A stretch of DNA of 40,379 nt from Azohydromonas aeria (GTDB lineage: Bacteria; Pseudomonadota; Gammaproteobacteria; Burkholderiales; Burkholderiaceae_C): positions 1-40,379 of the forward strand of contig NZ_VIDQ01000069.1 of NCBI RefSeq assembly GCF_009760915.1, written 5' to 3'. The notes beneath the pieces were generated by a model. It did no database searches, was not told the DNA's origin, and was given only the letters and a program-made list of their open reading frames with translations. The position numbers were made by a program, and so were the translations under genes. Shown one piece after another: positions 16,010-25,779 of the stretch; within the stretch, counting starts at the first letter, position 1, and each line of letters starts with the position of its first letter.

Positions 16010-16038
16010 GCCTTGCGGCCGCGCGCCGGGCCATGAAG

Positions 16039-16071
16039 AAAGGCCGGCACCGCCATCGCGGCCCGGCCTTT
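16039..16071. terminator. Bidirectional terminator between convergent genes
   Basis: AAAGGCCGG (16039-16047) pairs with CCGGCCTTT (16063-16071) around a 15-nt loop. The A- and T-tracts are symmetric, so it can serve both the lipoprotein gene (+) and the oligomer hydrolase gene (-). Confidence 0.75.
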
Positions 16072-16120
16072 GAAGGCGCTTGTGGCCGGCGGGCGCGCCG
16101 GCCGGTGTCCCGGTGCCGAA

Positions 16121-18424
16121 TCAGTTCGGCACGTTGACCGCGTTGCCGCTGAAGGTGATGGCGTTGCCGACGGCCGGCGTGGCGACGAAGAGCGGAACGT
16201 TGGCCGCCGTGATCGGATTGGCGGCCCCCGGCTCGCCGCCACGCTGCGTGGTGCGCACCACCTGGCTGGGCGGCAGCGCGGTGCCCGACTTCAGGTTGGC
16301 ATACATCGCGTCGAGCGCCCGCACGAAGTAGTAGTGCAGCGGCACGTAGCGCGTGTCGTAGCCGGGGAAGCCCAGGAAGGCGTCGAAGTGCTGCGCGTTG
16401 GTCACCTCGATGTAGCGCAGCGGGCTGGCCAAGCCCTGGTTGGCGCGGTTGGCCGCGACGTAGGCGCGCGAGGCGTTGTTCAGCGGCAGCAGCGTGTCGT
16501 TGCGCCCGGCCACCACCAGCGTGGGCTTGTTGCCCAGCCTGGCGCTGGCCAGCGTCTCGGCGATGCCGGCCTGCACGCTCCGCGCCTGGGCCAGGCTCGG
16601 CAGCGCCGGCGTGCCGAAGGCCGTGGCGGTGGGCGGCGTGGCGGCCGTGGCGCTGGCGCCCAGGGCGGCGCCGGTGATCGGGTTGGTGCCCGTGACCAGG
16701 GCGCGCAGGCACACCGCGGCGTCGAAGCCCAAGTCCGCCAGCCCGGTGCTGCGCGACACGGCCGCGTTCCAGAGCTTGCCGCCGCCGCCCGTGGCGTCGT
16801 TGATGATGACCGCCGGCGTCAGCCCGGTGGCCGAGCCGTTGGCCACGCCGTTGCCCACCGCGAAGATCGCCGCCTTGGTATCGGCATTCAGCGGCGCCGG
16901 GTCGAAGGTGGCATTCACTGCGCCGAAGCTGATGCCGCACAGGTTGTCCGTGACCGGGAAGCGGCCGTAGGCGTTGGCGTACATGCTCGCCACCTGCGTG
17001 GTGGCGCCCAGGCCGAAGTGGGAGCTGTGCAGCGTGTCGGCATCCACCGTCCAGCCGTAGGCACGCATCCGGTTGAGCGCGTCGGCGCTGCGCTCTGCGG
17101 GCGTGGTGCCCGTGACGAGGCCGTTGCGCGCCAGGGCTTCGCAGCGGTTGGTGGCCAGCGCGGTGAGCACCGTCGAGTTGCCGATGAGGTTGTGGGTGGC
17201 GCCCGTCGAGGGCGCGGCCAGCGCCGCGCAGCCCTGGTAGAGGTTGGCGAAGCTGAAGTAGTCCATCAGCGGCTTGCCGTAGGTGCCCGCGGCCCGCGCC
17301 GTGCCGTTCTCCGCGATGCCGTAAGTGGACGTCGATTGCGCTGGGACGGCGCCGGGCTCGCCGGCCACCACGGCGTCGATGAGTCCTTCCGTGTCCAGCT
17401 CCGCCGCGCGCACCGCCGCCGTGCCGCCGTTGGACACCGAGGCCGCGATCACCAGCGTGTTGGCGGCGCTGTAGCGGCGCTCGCGCTCGGTGGTGCTGCC
17501 GGTGACCAGCGGCGCGTACTCCTGGTTCAGCACCCACAGCGCGTAGCGCGCGGCAACCAGGGTGTCGCTGCCCCAGTCCTTCTCGGGGTTCTGCTGCGAG
17601 TGCGCGTGCTTGATCGCGACGCGGTTCGGGAAGGCGGCGTTGAAGGCCGTGCGCGCGGCATCGGTGATCTGCGCCACGAAGTTGGCCGACTTGGCGGTGA
17701 TGGGCGCCGTGGCGTCGGTGGCCGAGCGCACGCCGCGCGTGCCGTCGATGTGGGTGACGGTGTCGTCCGACAGGTCGTGCAGCCCGAAGCCCTTGCCGGC
17801 GTCGGTGAGCGCCACGGCACAGCCGCGCTTGAGGCCCCATTCGCCGGCGGTGCCGATGGCGCCGTAGACGCCGCGCGAGCCCGAGGACGGGGCGACGACG
17901 ATGCAGGGGTCGTTCTGGTTGAAGCTGGAGGGCACCTGCACCGCCATGGTCACGCGCTTGGTGCCCTGGGCGTTGTCGAGCACGCCGACGTACTCGACGC
18001 CGGGGACCATGCCGGCCGGGTTGGCGACCGCGCCGCCGGACAGGGGCACGGTCGGGCCGTACAGCGTGCCGTAGCCGCCGTTGGCCGAGACGTCCACCAG
18101 CCCGCGGTAATTGGCGTGCAGCGAATTGCGCCGCAGCTCGGCCGCGGTGGGCGCGCTGGCACTGGCGTAAGCGGGCGCCGCCGCGGCCAGTCCCGCGGCG
18201 CCCAGGCCGCCGGTGAGCAGGTCCTGCGTGGCGGCGGTGGCGCCGGTGCCGGGCGTGGCGGCGAGGTACTCGGTGCGCGAGACGGACGTGGTGTTCTGCG
18301 GCAGGCGGTTGACGCGGTCGTCGTCGTCGTCGCCCCAGCAGCCCGCCAGTTGCAGGCACAACAGCGCGGCGGCGGCGGCCGTCGGCAGGCGGCGCGGGAC
18401 ACGGAGGGTGGTGCTCACGGACAT
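16121..18424 (-). CDS. 3-hydroxybutyrate oligomer hydrolase-like lipoprotein
   Basis: Predicted exported hydrolase of 767 residues related to D-(-)-3-hydroxybutyrate oligomer hydrolases, which cut PHB breakdown oligomers to monomers. The N-terminus (MSVSTTLRVPRRL, hydrophobic core, LQLAGC) gives lipobox C29, followed by WGDDDDDR. The family region includes NSLHANYRGLVDVSANGGYG, VYGAIGTAGEWGLKRGCAVALTDAGKG, HAHSQQNPEKDWG and AASVSNGGTAAVRAAE, whose S-N-G-G carries the likely nucleophile serine. GRNDTLLPLNNASRAY and TNAQHFDAFLG hold the likely Asp and His. The ATG at 18424 was chosen because AGGAGAG stands just before it; 20 codons further upstream lack such a site. The nearby PHA synthase supports the assignment. 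Confidence 0.88.
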   Translation of the reverse strand: MSVSTTLRVPRRLPTAAAAALLCLQLAGCWGDDDDDRVNRLPQNTTSVSRTEYLAATPGTGATAATQDLLTGGLGAAGLAAAAPAYASASAPTAAELRRNSLHANYRGLVDVSANGGYGTLYGPTVPLSGGAVANPAGMVPGVEYVGVLDNAQGTKRVTMAVQVPSSFNQNDPCIVVAPSSGSRGVYGAIGTAGEWGLKRGCAVALTDAGKGFGLHDLSDDTVTHIDGTRGVRSATDATAPITAKSANFVAQITDAARTAFNAAFPNRVAIKHAHSQQNPEKDWGSDTLVAARYALWVLNQEYAPLVTGSTTERERRYSAANTLVIAASVSNGGTAAVRAAELDTEGLIDAVVAGEPGAVPAQSTSTYGIAENGTARAAGTYGKPLMDYFSFANLYQGCAALAAPSTGATHNLIGNSTVLTALATNRCEALARNGLVTGTTPAERSADALNRMRAYGWTVDADTLHSSHFGLGATTQVASMYANAYGRFPVTDNLCGISFGAVNATFDPAPLNADTKAAIFAVGNGVANGSATGLTPAVIINDATGGGGKLWNAAVSRSTGLADLGFDAAVCLRALVTGTNPITGAALGASATAATPPTATAFGTPALPSLAQARSVQAGIAETLASARLGNKPTLVVAGRNDTLLPLNNASRAYVAANRANQGLASPLRYIEVTNAQHFDAFLGFPGYDTRYVPLHYYFVRALDAMYANLKSGTALPPSQVVRTTQRGGEPGAANPITAANVPLFVATPAVGNAITFSGNAVNVPN

Positions 18425-18496
18425 GGTCTCTCCTTGGCGTATGTGGTGTGCGGCGCAGGTCCCTTGCCCGCGGCGGTTCATCAAAGCGAACGCTTC

Positions 18497-18526
18497 AGGC
18501 TACGGGTCACCCCGTTGCGCGGGCAA
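18497..18526 (-). promoter_or_regulatory. Candidate promoter of the oligomer hydrolase gene
   Basis: On the - strand TTGCCC and TAGCCT are separated by 18 bp. The -10 ends about 72 bp before the ATG. Moderate match to sigma-70 hexamers in a GC-rich gap. Confidence 0.35.
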
Positions 18527-18611
18527 TTGCACGATCGCTTAGGCAAAGACCCCTAGCGCCGCTGCTTGCGCGCGGCGCGCCGATGTGCTCCAGGAGACGG
18601 GGCGGCGGCCT

Positions 18612-20498
<1,887 letters not shown>

Positions 20499-20655
20499 GG
20501 TGCGCGGGGGAGCCGGCGATGGTACCCGGCGCCTCGCGCGCGAGCGCGCACGCACGCGCGAAGGCCCCGCGCGGGCGCCCGGATCGTGCGCTGCGGCACA
20601 ATCCGTGCTGGTTTTTCGTACACGTCACACGCGACAGCGCGCAGGAGCAGCGGCC

Positions 20656-21228
20656 ATGGCCAGCGTCAACAAAGTCATCCTCATCGGCAACTGCGGGCGC
20701 GACCCGGAAGTGCGCTACACGCCCCAGGGCACGGCCATCTGCAACGTCTCGGTGGCCACCTCCAGCCGCCGCAAGGACCGCAACACCGGCGAGATGGTCG
20801 AGGACACGCAGTGGCACCGCGTCACCTTCTACGAGCGCCTGGCCGAGATCGCCGGTGAATACCTGAAGAAGGGCCGCTCCGTGTACGTCGAGGGCCGGCT
20901 GAAGTACGGCAAGTACACCGACAAGGACGGCATCGAGCGCAACACCGTGGACGTCATCGCCGAGCAGATGCAGCTGCTGGGCGGCCGCGAAGGCATGGGC
21001 GGCGGCGACGAGATGGGCGGCGGCGGCATGGGCATGGGCGGTGGCGGCGGCAGCCGCGGCGGCTACAGCCGCGCCCCGGCCCGCGGCGGCGACGACATGG
21101 ACGGCGGCGCCCCGGCCCCGCGCGCCGCAGCCCCGCGTCCGGCCCCGCAGCAGCGCCCCGCGGCCCCCGCGCCGCAACAGCGCCCGGCCACCGGCTTCGA
21201 CGACATGGACGACGACATTCCGTTCTGA
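20656..21228 (+). CDS. ssb: Single-stranded DNA-binding protein
   Basis: Coats ssDNA in replication and repair. The 190-residue protein has an OB-fold at about 1-110 (MASVNKVILIGNCGRDPEVRY, VATSSRRKDRNTGE, EDTQWHRVTFYERLAEIAGEYLKKG, VYVEGRLKYGKY). A glycine-rich then Pro/Ala/Gln-rich linker follows. The protein ends in the acidic tip DDMDDDIPF that binds partner proteins, RecQ among them in other bacteria. The start ATG 20656 has AGGAG at 20643-20647. Divergent from recQ and ended by a strong terminator. Confidence 0.97.
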   Translation: MASVNKVILIGNCGRDPEVRYTPQGTAICNVSVATSSRRKDRNTGEMVEDTQWHRVTFYERLAEIAGEYLKKGRSVYVEGRLKYGKYTDKDGIERNTVDVIAEQMQLLGGREGMGGGDEMGGGGMGMGGGGGSRGGYSRAPARGGDDMDGGAPAPRAAAPRPAPQQRPAAPAPQQRPATGFDDMDDDIPF

Positions 21229-21260
21229 CGACCCTGTCGCCCGGCTCGACGCCACAACCA

Positions 21261-21285
21261 AAAGCGGCCCGCGGGCCGCTTTTTT
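21261..21285 (+). terminator. Rho-independent terminator after ssb
   Basis: AAAGCGGCCC (21261-21270) pairs with GGGCCGCTTT (21273-21282) and the hairpin runs into TTTTTT (21280-21285), 32 nt after the ssb stop. Confidence 0.92.
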
Positions 21286-21327
21286 CACGTCCTGAACGCC
21301 CGCTGTGCCCTGCGACACTTAGCACCC

Positions 21328-21687
21328 ATGTCCACCGCCCCCGCTCCCCTCCTCGTCGCCTGCCTGTGCGCCGCCTGGTGCGGCACCTGCAAGGAATACC
21401 TGCCGACCTTCGACGCCGCGCGCGACGCCGCCCCGCCGGGCGAGCAGTTCGTGTGGGTGGACATCGAGGACGAAGCCGACGCGGTGGACGAGATCGACGT
21501 CGAGAACTTCCCCACCGTGCTCGTGGCGCGCGGCGACACGGTGCTCTATTTCGGCGTGCTGCTGCCCCAGCCCGGGCACCTGGCGCGGCTGCTGCAGGCC
21601 GCGCGTGAAGGCTCCCTCAAGCCCCAGGCCGTGGAGCCCGAGGTCGCGGCGCTGCCGGCGCGCCTGCGCGCCCTGGCCGGCACGTAA
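21328..21687 (+). CDS. Thioredoxin-like protein
   Basis: A 119-residue thioredoxin-fold protein without a signal peptide, so probably cytoplasmic. The active site is WCGTC (C18 and C21), a variant of the classical WCGPC with Thr replacing Pro. The cis-Pro loop NFPTVLVARGD is kept at about 60-70. The acidic segment DIEDEADAVDEIDVEN takes the place of the usual D-E-N loop. Likely a thiol-disulfide reductase of unknown partner. It stands alone between ssb and the sulfate operon. Confidence 0.85.
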   Translation: MSTAPAPLLVACLCAAWCGTCKEYLPTFDAARDAAPPGEQFVWVDIEDEADAVDEIDVENFPTVLVARGDTVLYFGVLLPQPGHLARLLQAAREGSLKPQAVEPEVAALPARLRALAGT

Positions 21688-21732
21688 CCGGTAACCACTG
21701 ACGCTTTTCATGCTTGCGGCTGCGGCCAGCGA

Positions 21733-21740
21733 ATAAGCAT
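21733..21740 (+). promoter_or_regulatory. Shared ATAAGCWT element, sulfate operon 1 (candidate CysB site)
   Basis: ATAAGCAT begins 23 bp upstream of the -35 hexamer. The same element (ATAAGCTT at 25683) begins exactly 23 bp upstream of -35 in sulfate operon 2. Here it is part of an imperfect dyad, GAATAAGCATGC / GCATTGATTC (21731-21754). Confidence 0.5.
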
Positions 21741-21755
21741 GCGCGCATTGATTCG

Positions 21756-21784
21756 TTGGTCGGTTCGAAGGCCGTTCCTAGGAT
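21756..21784 (+). promoter_or_regulatory. Promoter of sulfate operon 1
   Basis: TTGGTC (21756-21761), a 17-bp spacer and TAGGAT (21779-21784). The expected start of transcription (~21791) falls before the ribosome site AGGAGG at 21800-21805, which supports the ATG at 21812. Confidence 0.6.
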
Positions 21785-21811
21785 GCCCTCATGCATCCCA
21801 GGAGGACCTTC

Positions 21812-22804
21812 ATGAAATCGCTGTTTCTTGGCGCGCTGCTCGCGGCGGCGGCCCTTGGCGCCCAGGCCCGTGACATCGCGCTGCTCAACGTCTCCTACGA
21901 CCCGACGCGCGAGCTCTACCAGGACGTCAACGCCGCCTTCGCAAAGCAGTACCAGGCCAAGACCGGCGACAAGGTCAGCGTCAAGCAGTCGCACGGCGGC
22001 TCGGGCAAGCAGGCGCGCTCCGTGATCGACGGCCTGGAGGCCGACGTGGTGACGCTGGCGCTGGCCTATGACATCGACGAGATCGCCGCCAAGGCCAAGC
22101 TGCTGCCGCCCGACTGGCAAAAGCGCCTGCCGCAGAACAGCGCCCCGTACCGCTCCACCATCGTGTTCCTGGTGCGCAAGGGCAACCCGAAGGCGATCAA
22201 GGACTGGGACGACCTGGTCAAGCCCGGCATCTCCGTCATCACCCCCAACCCGAAGACCTCCGGCGGCGCGCGCTGGAACTACCTCGCCGCCTGGGGCTAC
22301 GCGCAGAAGAAGTACGGCTCCGAGGCCAAGGCGCAGGAGTTCGTGGGCAAGCTGCTGTCCAACGTGCCGGTGCTCGACAGCGGCGCGCGCGGCTCGACCA
22401 CCACCTTCGTCGAGCGCGGCCTGGGCGACGTGCTGCTGGCCTGGGAGAACGAGGCGCTGCTGGCGCTCAAGGAACTGGGCCCGGACAAGTTCGACATCGT
22501 CGCCCCGTCCGTCTCCATCCTGGCCGAGCCGCCGGTGGCCGTGGTGGACAAGGTGGTGGACAAGAAGAACACCCGCGCCGCGGCGCAGGCCTACCTGGAG
22601 TTCCTCTACACGCCCGAAGGGCAGGACCTCGCCGGCAAGCACTACTACCGCCCCGTCGATCCCACCGTCGCGGCCAAGTACGCGAAGCAGTTCCCGCAGG
22701 TGAAGCTGTTCACCATCGACGAGGCCTTCGGCGGCTGGGCCAAGGCGCAGGCCACGCACTTCTCCGACGGCGGCACCTTCGACAAGGTCTTCGCCCGCAA
22801 GTAA
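21812..22804 (+). CDS. sbp: Sulfate/thiosulfate-binding protein, copy 1
   Basis: Periplasmic receptor for sulfate or thiosulfate, 330 residues. Residues 1-20 are a Sec signal peptide (MKSLFLGALLAAAALGAQA). The family starts with LLNVSYDPTRELYQDVN and carries QSHGGSGKQARSVIDGL, NPKTSGGARWNYLAAWGYA and DSGARGSTTTFVERGLGDVLLAWENEA, which bind the oxyanion by backbone NH groups. ATG 21812 is used because AGGAGG at 21800-21805 precedes it; the ATG at 21791 is at the predicted transcription start. First gene of operon 1; cysT follows after 25 nt. Confidence 0.93.
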   Translation: MKSLFLGALLAAAALGAQARDIALLNVSYDPTRELYQDVNAAFAKQYQAKTGDKVSVKQSHGGSGKQARSVIDGLEADVVTLALAYDIDEIAAKAKLLPPDWQKRLPQNSAPYRSTIVFLVRKGNPKAIKDWDDLVKPGISVITPNPKTSGGARWNYLAAWGYAQKKYGSEAKAQEFVGKLLSNVPVLDSGARGSTTTFVERGLGDVLLAWENEALLALKELGPDKFDIVAPSVSILAEPPVAVVDKVVDKKNTRAAAQAYLEFLYTPEGQDLAGKHYYRPVDPTVAAKYAKQFPQVKLFTIDEAFGGWAKAQATHFSDGGTFDKVFARK

Positions 22805-22829
22805 GCCCGCCGCTGCCGGAGCCGCCACC

Positions 22830-23666
22830 ATGTTCTCCCGCCTGCTGCTCAAGCAGCGCAGCGTCCTGCCGGGCTTCAACCTGGCGCTGGGCTTCACGCT
22901 GCTGTACCTGAGCCTGATCGTGCTGCTGCCGCTGTCGGCGGCCTTCATCAAGACCTCGGGCATGACGCTGCAGGCGTTCTGGGACGCGGTCAGCTCCCCG
23001 CGCGTGCTGGCCTCCTACCGGCTGACCTTCGGCGCGTCGCTGGCCGCGGCGCTGGTCAACGCGGTGTTCGGGCTGCTGGTGGCCTGGGTGCTGGTGCGCC
23101 AGCAACTGCCGGGCAAGCGCGTCATCGACGCGCTGGTGGACCTGCCGTTCGCGCTACCCACGGCCGTGGCCGGCATCGCGCTGACTGCCCTCTACGCCCA
23201 GAACGGCTGGATCGGCCAGTGGCTGCCCTTCAAGGTCAGCTTCACGCCGGTGGGCGTGTTCGTGGCGCTGGTCTTCATCGGGCTGCCCTTCGTGGTGCGC
23301 ACGCTGCAGCCGGTGCTCGAGGACCTGGACCGCAGCATGGAAGAGGCCGCCGCGACGCTGGGCGCCTCGCGCGCGCAGACCTTCGTCAAGGTGGTGCTGC
23401 CGGTGCTGCTGCCCGCCCTGCTCACCGGCTTCACGCTGGCCTTCGCCCGGGCGCTGGGCGAGTACGGCAGCGTCATCTTCATCGCCGGCAACCTGCCCAT
23501 GGTCAGCGAGATCACGCCCTTGTTGATCATCACGCGGCTGGAGCAGTACGACTACCACGGCGCCACCGCCATCGCCGTGGTGATGCTCGTCGCCAGTTTC
23601 ATCCTGCTGCTGCTCATCAACGCCTTGCAGGCGTGGACGCGCCGCCGCCAGGGAGCCACGACATGA
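22830..23666 (+). CDS. cysT: Sulfate ABC transporter permease CysT, copy 1
   Basis: Inner-membrane permease of 278 residues, about six helices. The family start KQRSVLPGFNLALGFTLLYLSLIVLLPL is followed by the ABC permease coupling loop EEAAATLGASRAQTFVKVVLPVLLPALLTG (about 171-200) and GEYGSVIFIAGNLP. It forms the channel with CysW, energised by CysA. The stop overlaps the cysW start (ATGA), so translation is coupled. Confidence 0.94.
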   Translation: MFSRLLLKQRSVLPGFNLALGFTLLYLSLIVLLPLSAAFIKTSGMTLQAFWDAVSSPRVLASYRLTFGASLAAALVNAVFGLLVAWVLVRQQLPGKRVIDALVDLPFALPTAVAGIALTALYAQNGWIGQWLPFKVSFTPVGVFVALVFIGLPFVVRTLQPVLEDLDRSMEEAAATLGASRAQTFVKVVLPVLLPALLTGFTLAFARALGEYGSVIFIAGNLPMVSEITPLLIITRLEQYDYHGATAIAVVMLVASFILLLLINALQAWTRRRQGATT

Positions 23667-24628
23667 GTTCCATCCTGCCTGCCACGCCGTCCTCGGCCGC
23701 GGCCGTGGCGGCGGCCGTGACGGCCGCACCGCTGCACCCGGCGCTGCATCGGCCCGCGGTTGACCCCGCAACCTCCAGGCGGCGCGCGCAGCGCTCCTCG
23801 CGCTGGGTCAACGGGCTGCTCGCCGGCACGGCGCTGGCCTTCCTGACCCTCTTCCTGTTCGTGCCGCTGGTGGCGGTGTTCGTGCAGGCCTTCGCCAAGG
23901 GCGTGGACGTGTACCTGGACGCCATCACGCAGCCCGACGCGCTGGACGCCGTCAAGCTCACGCTGCTGGCCGCCGCCATCTCCGTGCCGCTGAACCTGGT
24001 GTTCGGCGTGGCCGCGGCCTGGGCGATCGCGAAGTTCGACTTCCGGGGCAAGAGCGTGCTGATCACGCTCATCGACCTGCCCTTCTCGGTCAGCCCCGTC
24101 ATTGCCGGCCTGATCTACGTGCTGGTGTTCGGGCTGCAGGGCTGGCTGGGCCCCTGGCTGCAGGAGCATGACCTGAAGATCATCTTCGCCGTGCCCGGCA
24201 TCGTGCTGGCCACCGTGTTCGTGACCTTCCCCTTCGTGGCGCGCGAGCTGATCCCGCTGATGCAGGCCCAGGGCCGCGACCAGGAGGAGGCCGCGCTCGT
24301 GCTCGGCGCCTCCGGCTGGCAGGCCTTCTGGCGCGTGACGCTGCCCAACGTGAAATGGGCGCTGCTCTACGGCGTGATCCTGTGCAACGCGCGCGCCATG
24401 GGCGAGTTCGGCGCGGTCAGCGTGGTCTCCGGGCACATCCGCGGGCAGACCAACACGATGCCGCTGCACATCGAGATCCTCTACAACGAGTACCAGTTCG
24501 CCGCCGCCTTCGCCGTGGCCTCGCTGCTGGCGGCGCTGGCGCTGGTGACGCTGGTGCTCAAGGCGCTGGTGGAGCGGCGCGTCAAGGCCGACCTCGACCA
24601 GCACCAGCCCACCGGCCACGGCGCCTGA
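23663..24628 (+). CDS. cysW: Sulfate ABC transporter permease CysW, copy 1
   Basis: Second permease subunit, 321 residues. Compared with copy 2 (288 residues) it has a longer N-terminal tail of about 50 residues rich in Ala and Pro before the first helix (LAGTALAFLTLFLFVPLVAVFVQAF). The coupling loop is EEAALVLGASGWQAFWRVTLPNVKW, followed by GEFGAVSVVSGHIRGQTNTMPLHIEILY. Bases 24305-24554 differ from copy 2 at only five positions, far fewer than elsewhere in the operons. Confidence 0.94.
   Translation: MSSILPATPSSAAAVAAAVTAAPLHPALHRPAVDPATSRRRAQRSSRWVNGLLAGTALAFLTLFLFVPLVAVFVQAFAKGVDVYLDAITQPDALDAVKLTLLAAAISVPLNLVFGVAAAWAIAKFDFRGKSVLITLIDLPFSVSPVIAGLIYVLVFGLQGWLGPWLQEHDLKIIFAVPGIVLATVFVTFPFVARELIPLMQAQGRDQEEAALVLGASGWQAFWRVTLPNVKWALLYGVILCNARAMGEFGAVSVVSGHIRGQTNTMPLHIEILYNEYQFAAAFAVASLLAALALVTLVLKALVERRVKADLDQHQPTGHGA
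24305..24554 (+). repeat. Near-identical cysW segment, copy 1
   Basis: Aligned by hand with 28328-28577 (constant offset 4023): 245 of 250 bases match. One of the five differences changes an amino acid (Ala in WQAFW versus Thr); the others are silent. Confidence 0.9.
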
Positions 24629-24669
24629 GCCGTCCCGAACCCGACGACAAGCATTTCCCGGAGAGCCGC

Positions 24670-25659
24670 ATGAGCATCCAGCTGCACCAGATTTCCAAGC
24701 GCTTCGGCCCCACGGTGGTGTGCGAGAACGTGGACCTGCACATCCCCGCCGACGAGATGGTGGCGCTGCTGGGCCCCTCGGGCTCGGGCAAGACCACGCT
24801 GCTGCGCATCATGGCCGGGCTGGAAGCGCCCGACGCCGGGCGCGTGTTCATGCACGGCGAGGACGCCACCGACGCGCCCGTGCAGCAGCGCCGCGTGGGC
24901 TTCGTGTTCCAGCACTACGCGCTCTTCAACCACCTGAGCGTGCGCGACAACGTCGCCTTCGGGTTGCGCGTGCAACCGCGTGCGCAGCGCCTGCCGGAGG
25001 CGCAGGTGCGCCGCCGCGTCGAGGAGCTGCTGGAGCGGGTGCAGCTCTCGGCGCTGGCCGGGCGGCACCCGGGGCAGCTCTCCGGCGGCCAGCGCCAGCG
25101 CGTGGCCCTGGCGCGCGCGCTGGCAGTGCAGCCGCGGGTGCTGCTGCTCGACGAGCCCTTCGGCGCGCTCGACGCGCAGGTGCGCAAGGAACTGCGGCGC
25201 TGGCTGCGCCGGCTGCACGAGGACATGCACGTCACCAGCGTCTTCGTCACGCACGACCAGGAGGAGGCCATGGAGGTGGCCGACCGCATCGTGGTGATGA
25301 ACAAGGGCCGCATCGAGCAGGAAGGCCGCCCGCAGGAGCTCTACGACCAGCCCGCGAGCCCCTTCGTGCTGCAGTTCCTGGGCGACGCGCAGCGCCTGGA
25401 CGCCGCCGACGGCGCGCCGCGCTGGGCGCGTTCGCACGAAATCGCCGTGCATGCGCAAGAAGCGCCCGGGCGCGTGGGCGCCACGCTGGCGCACGCGCTG
25501 TGCATGGGGCCGCGCATGCGCCTAGGCTTCACCCTGCGCGACGGCGCCGCGGTGGAGGTGGAACTCGACCGCGAGGCATTCCAGGCGCTGCCGCTGCAGG
25601 TCGGCAGCGAGTACCACCTGGAGCCGCGGCGGGCGGCGCAGTTCCAGCAGGCGGCCTGA
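24670..25659 (+). CDS. cysA: Sulfate ABC transporter ATPase CysA, copy 1 (short C-terminus)
   Basis: Cytoplasmic ATPase of the transporter, 329 residues. Walker A GPSGSGKT (35-42), Q-loop Q81, signature LSGGQ (137-141), Walker B LLLDEP (158-163) and switch VTHDQEEAMEVADR are intact. After PFVLQFLGD the C-terminal TOBE-like region is shorter and altered: AQRLDAADGAPRWARSHEIAV replaces the VNLFHGR and YVRPHELQV motifs that copy 2 keeps. ATG 24670 has GGAG at 24660-24663. Last gene of operon 1; no clear terminator stands between it and operon 2. Confidence 0.93.
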   Translation: MSIQLHQISKRFGPTVVCENVDLHIPADEMVALLGPSGSGKTTLLRIMAGLEAPDAGRVFMHGEDATDAPVQQRRVGFVFQHYALFNHLSVRDNVAFGLRVQPRAQRLPEAQVRRRVEELLERVQLSALAGRHPGQLSGGQRQRVALARALAVQPRVLLLDEPFGALDAQVRKELRRWLRRLHEDMHVTSVFVTHDQEEAMEVADRIVVMNKGRIEQEGRPQELYDQPASPFVLQFLGDAQRLDAADGAPRWARSHEIAVHAQEAPGRVGATLAHALCMGPRMRLGFTLRDGAAVEVELDREAFQALPLQVGSEYHLEPRRAAQFQQAA

Positions 25660-25682
25660 AGGCGCCCATGCACACAGGCGGC

Positions 25683-25690
25683 ATAAGCTT
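25683..25690 (+). promoter_or_regulatory. Shared ATAAGCWT element, sulfate operon 2 (candidate CysB site)
   Basis: ATAAGCTT begins 23 bp upstream of the -35 hexamer, the same distance as ATAAGCAT in front of operon 1. Confidence 0.5.
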
Positions 25691-25705
25691 CTGAGAACCT
25701 TGTTC

Positions 25706-25734
25706 TTTGGCGGGGCGGCCGCCTCGCCTACCAT
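25706..25734 (+). promoter_or_regulatory. Promoter of sulfate operon 2
   Basis: TTTGGC (25706-25711), a 17-bp spacer and TACCAT (25729-25734). The implied transcript start near 25741 rules out the TTG at 25744 as start codon in favour of ATG 25780. A small hairpin (GCCCC / GGGGC, 25755-25770) lies in the leader. Confidence 0.55.
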
Positions 25735-25779
25735 GGCGGCCGTTTGAAAAATACGCCCCCTTCGCGGGGCATCGCCGCC

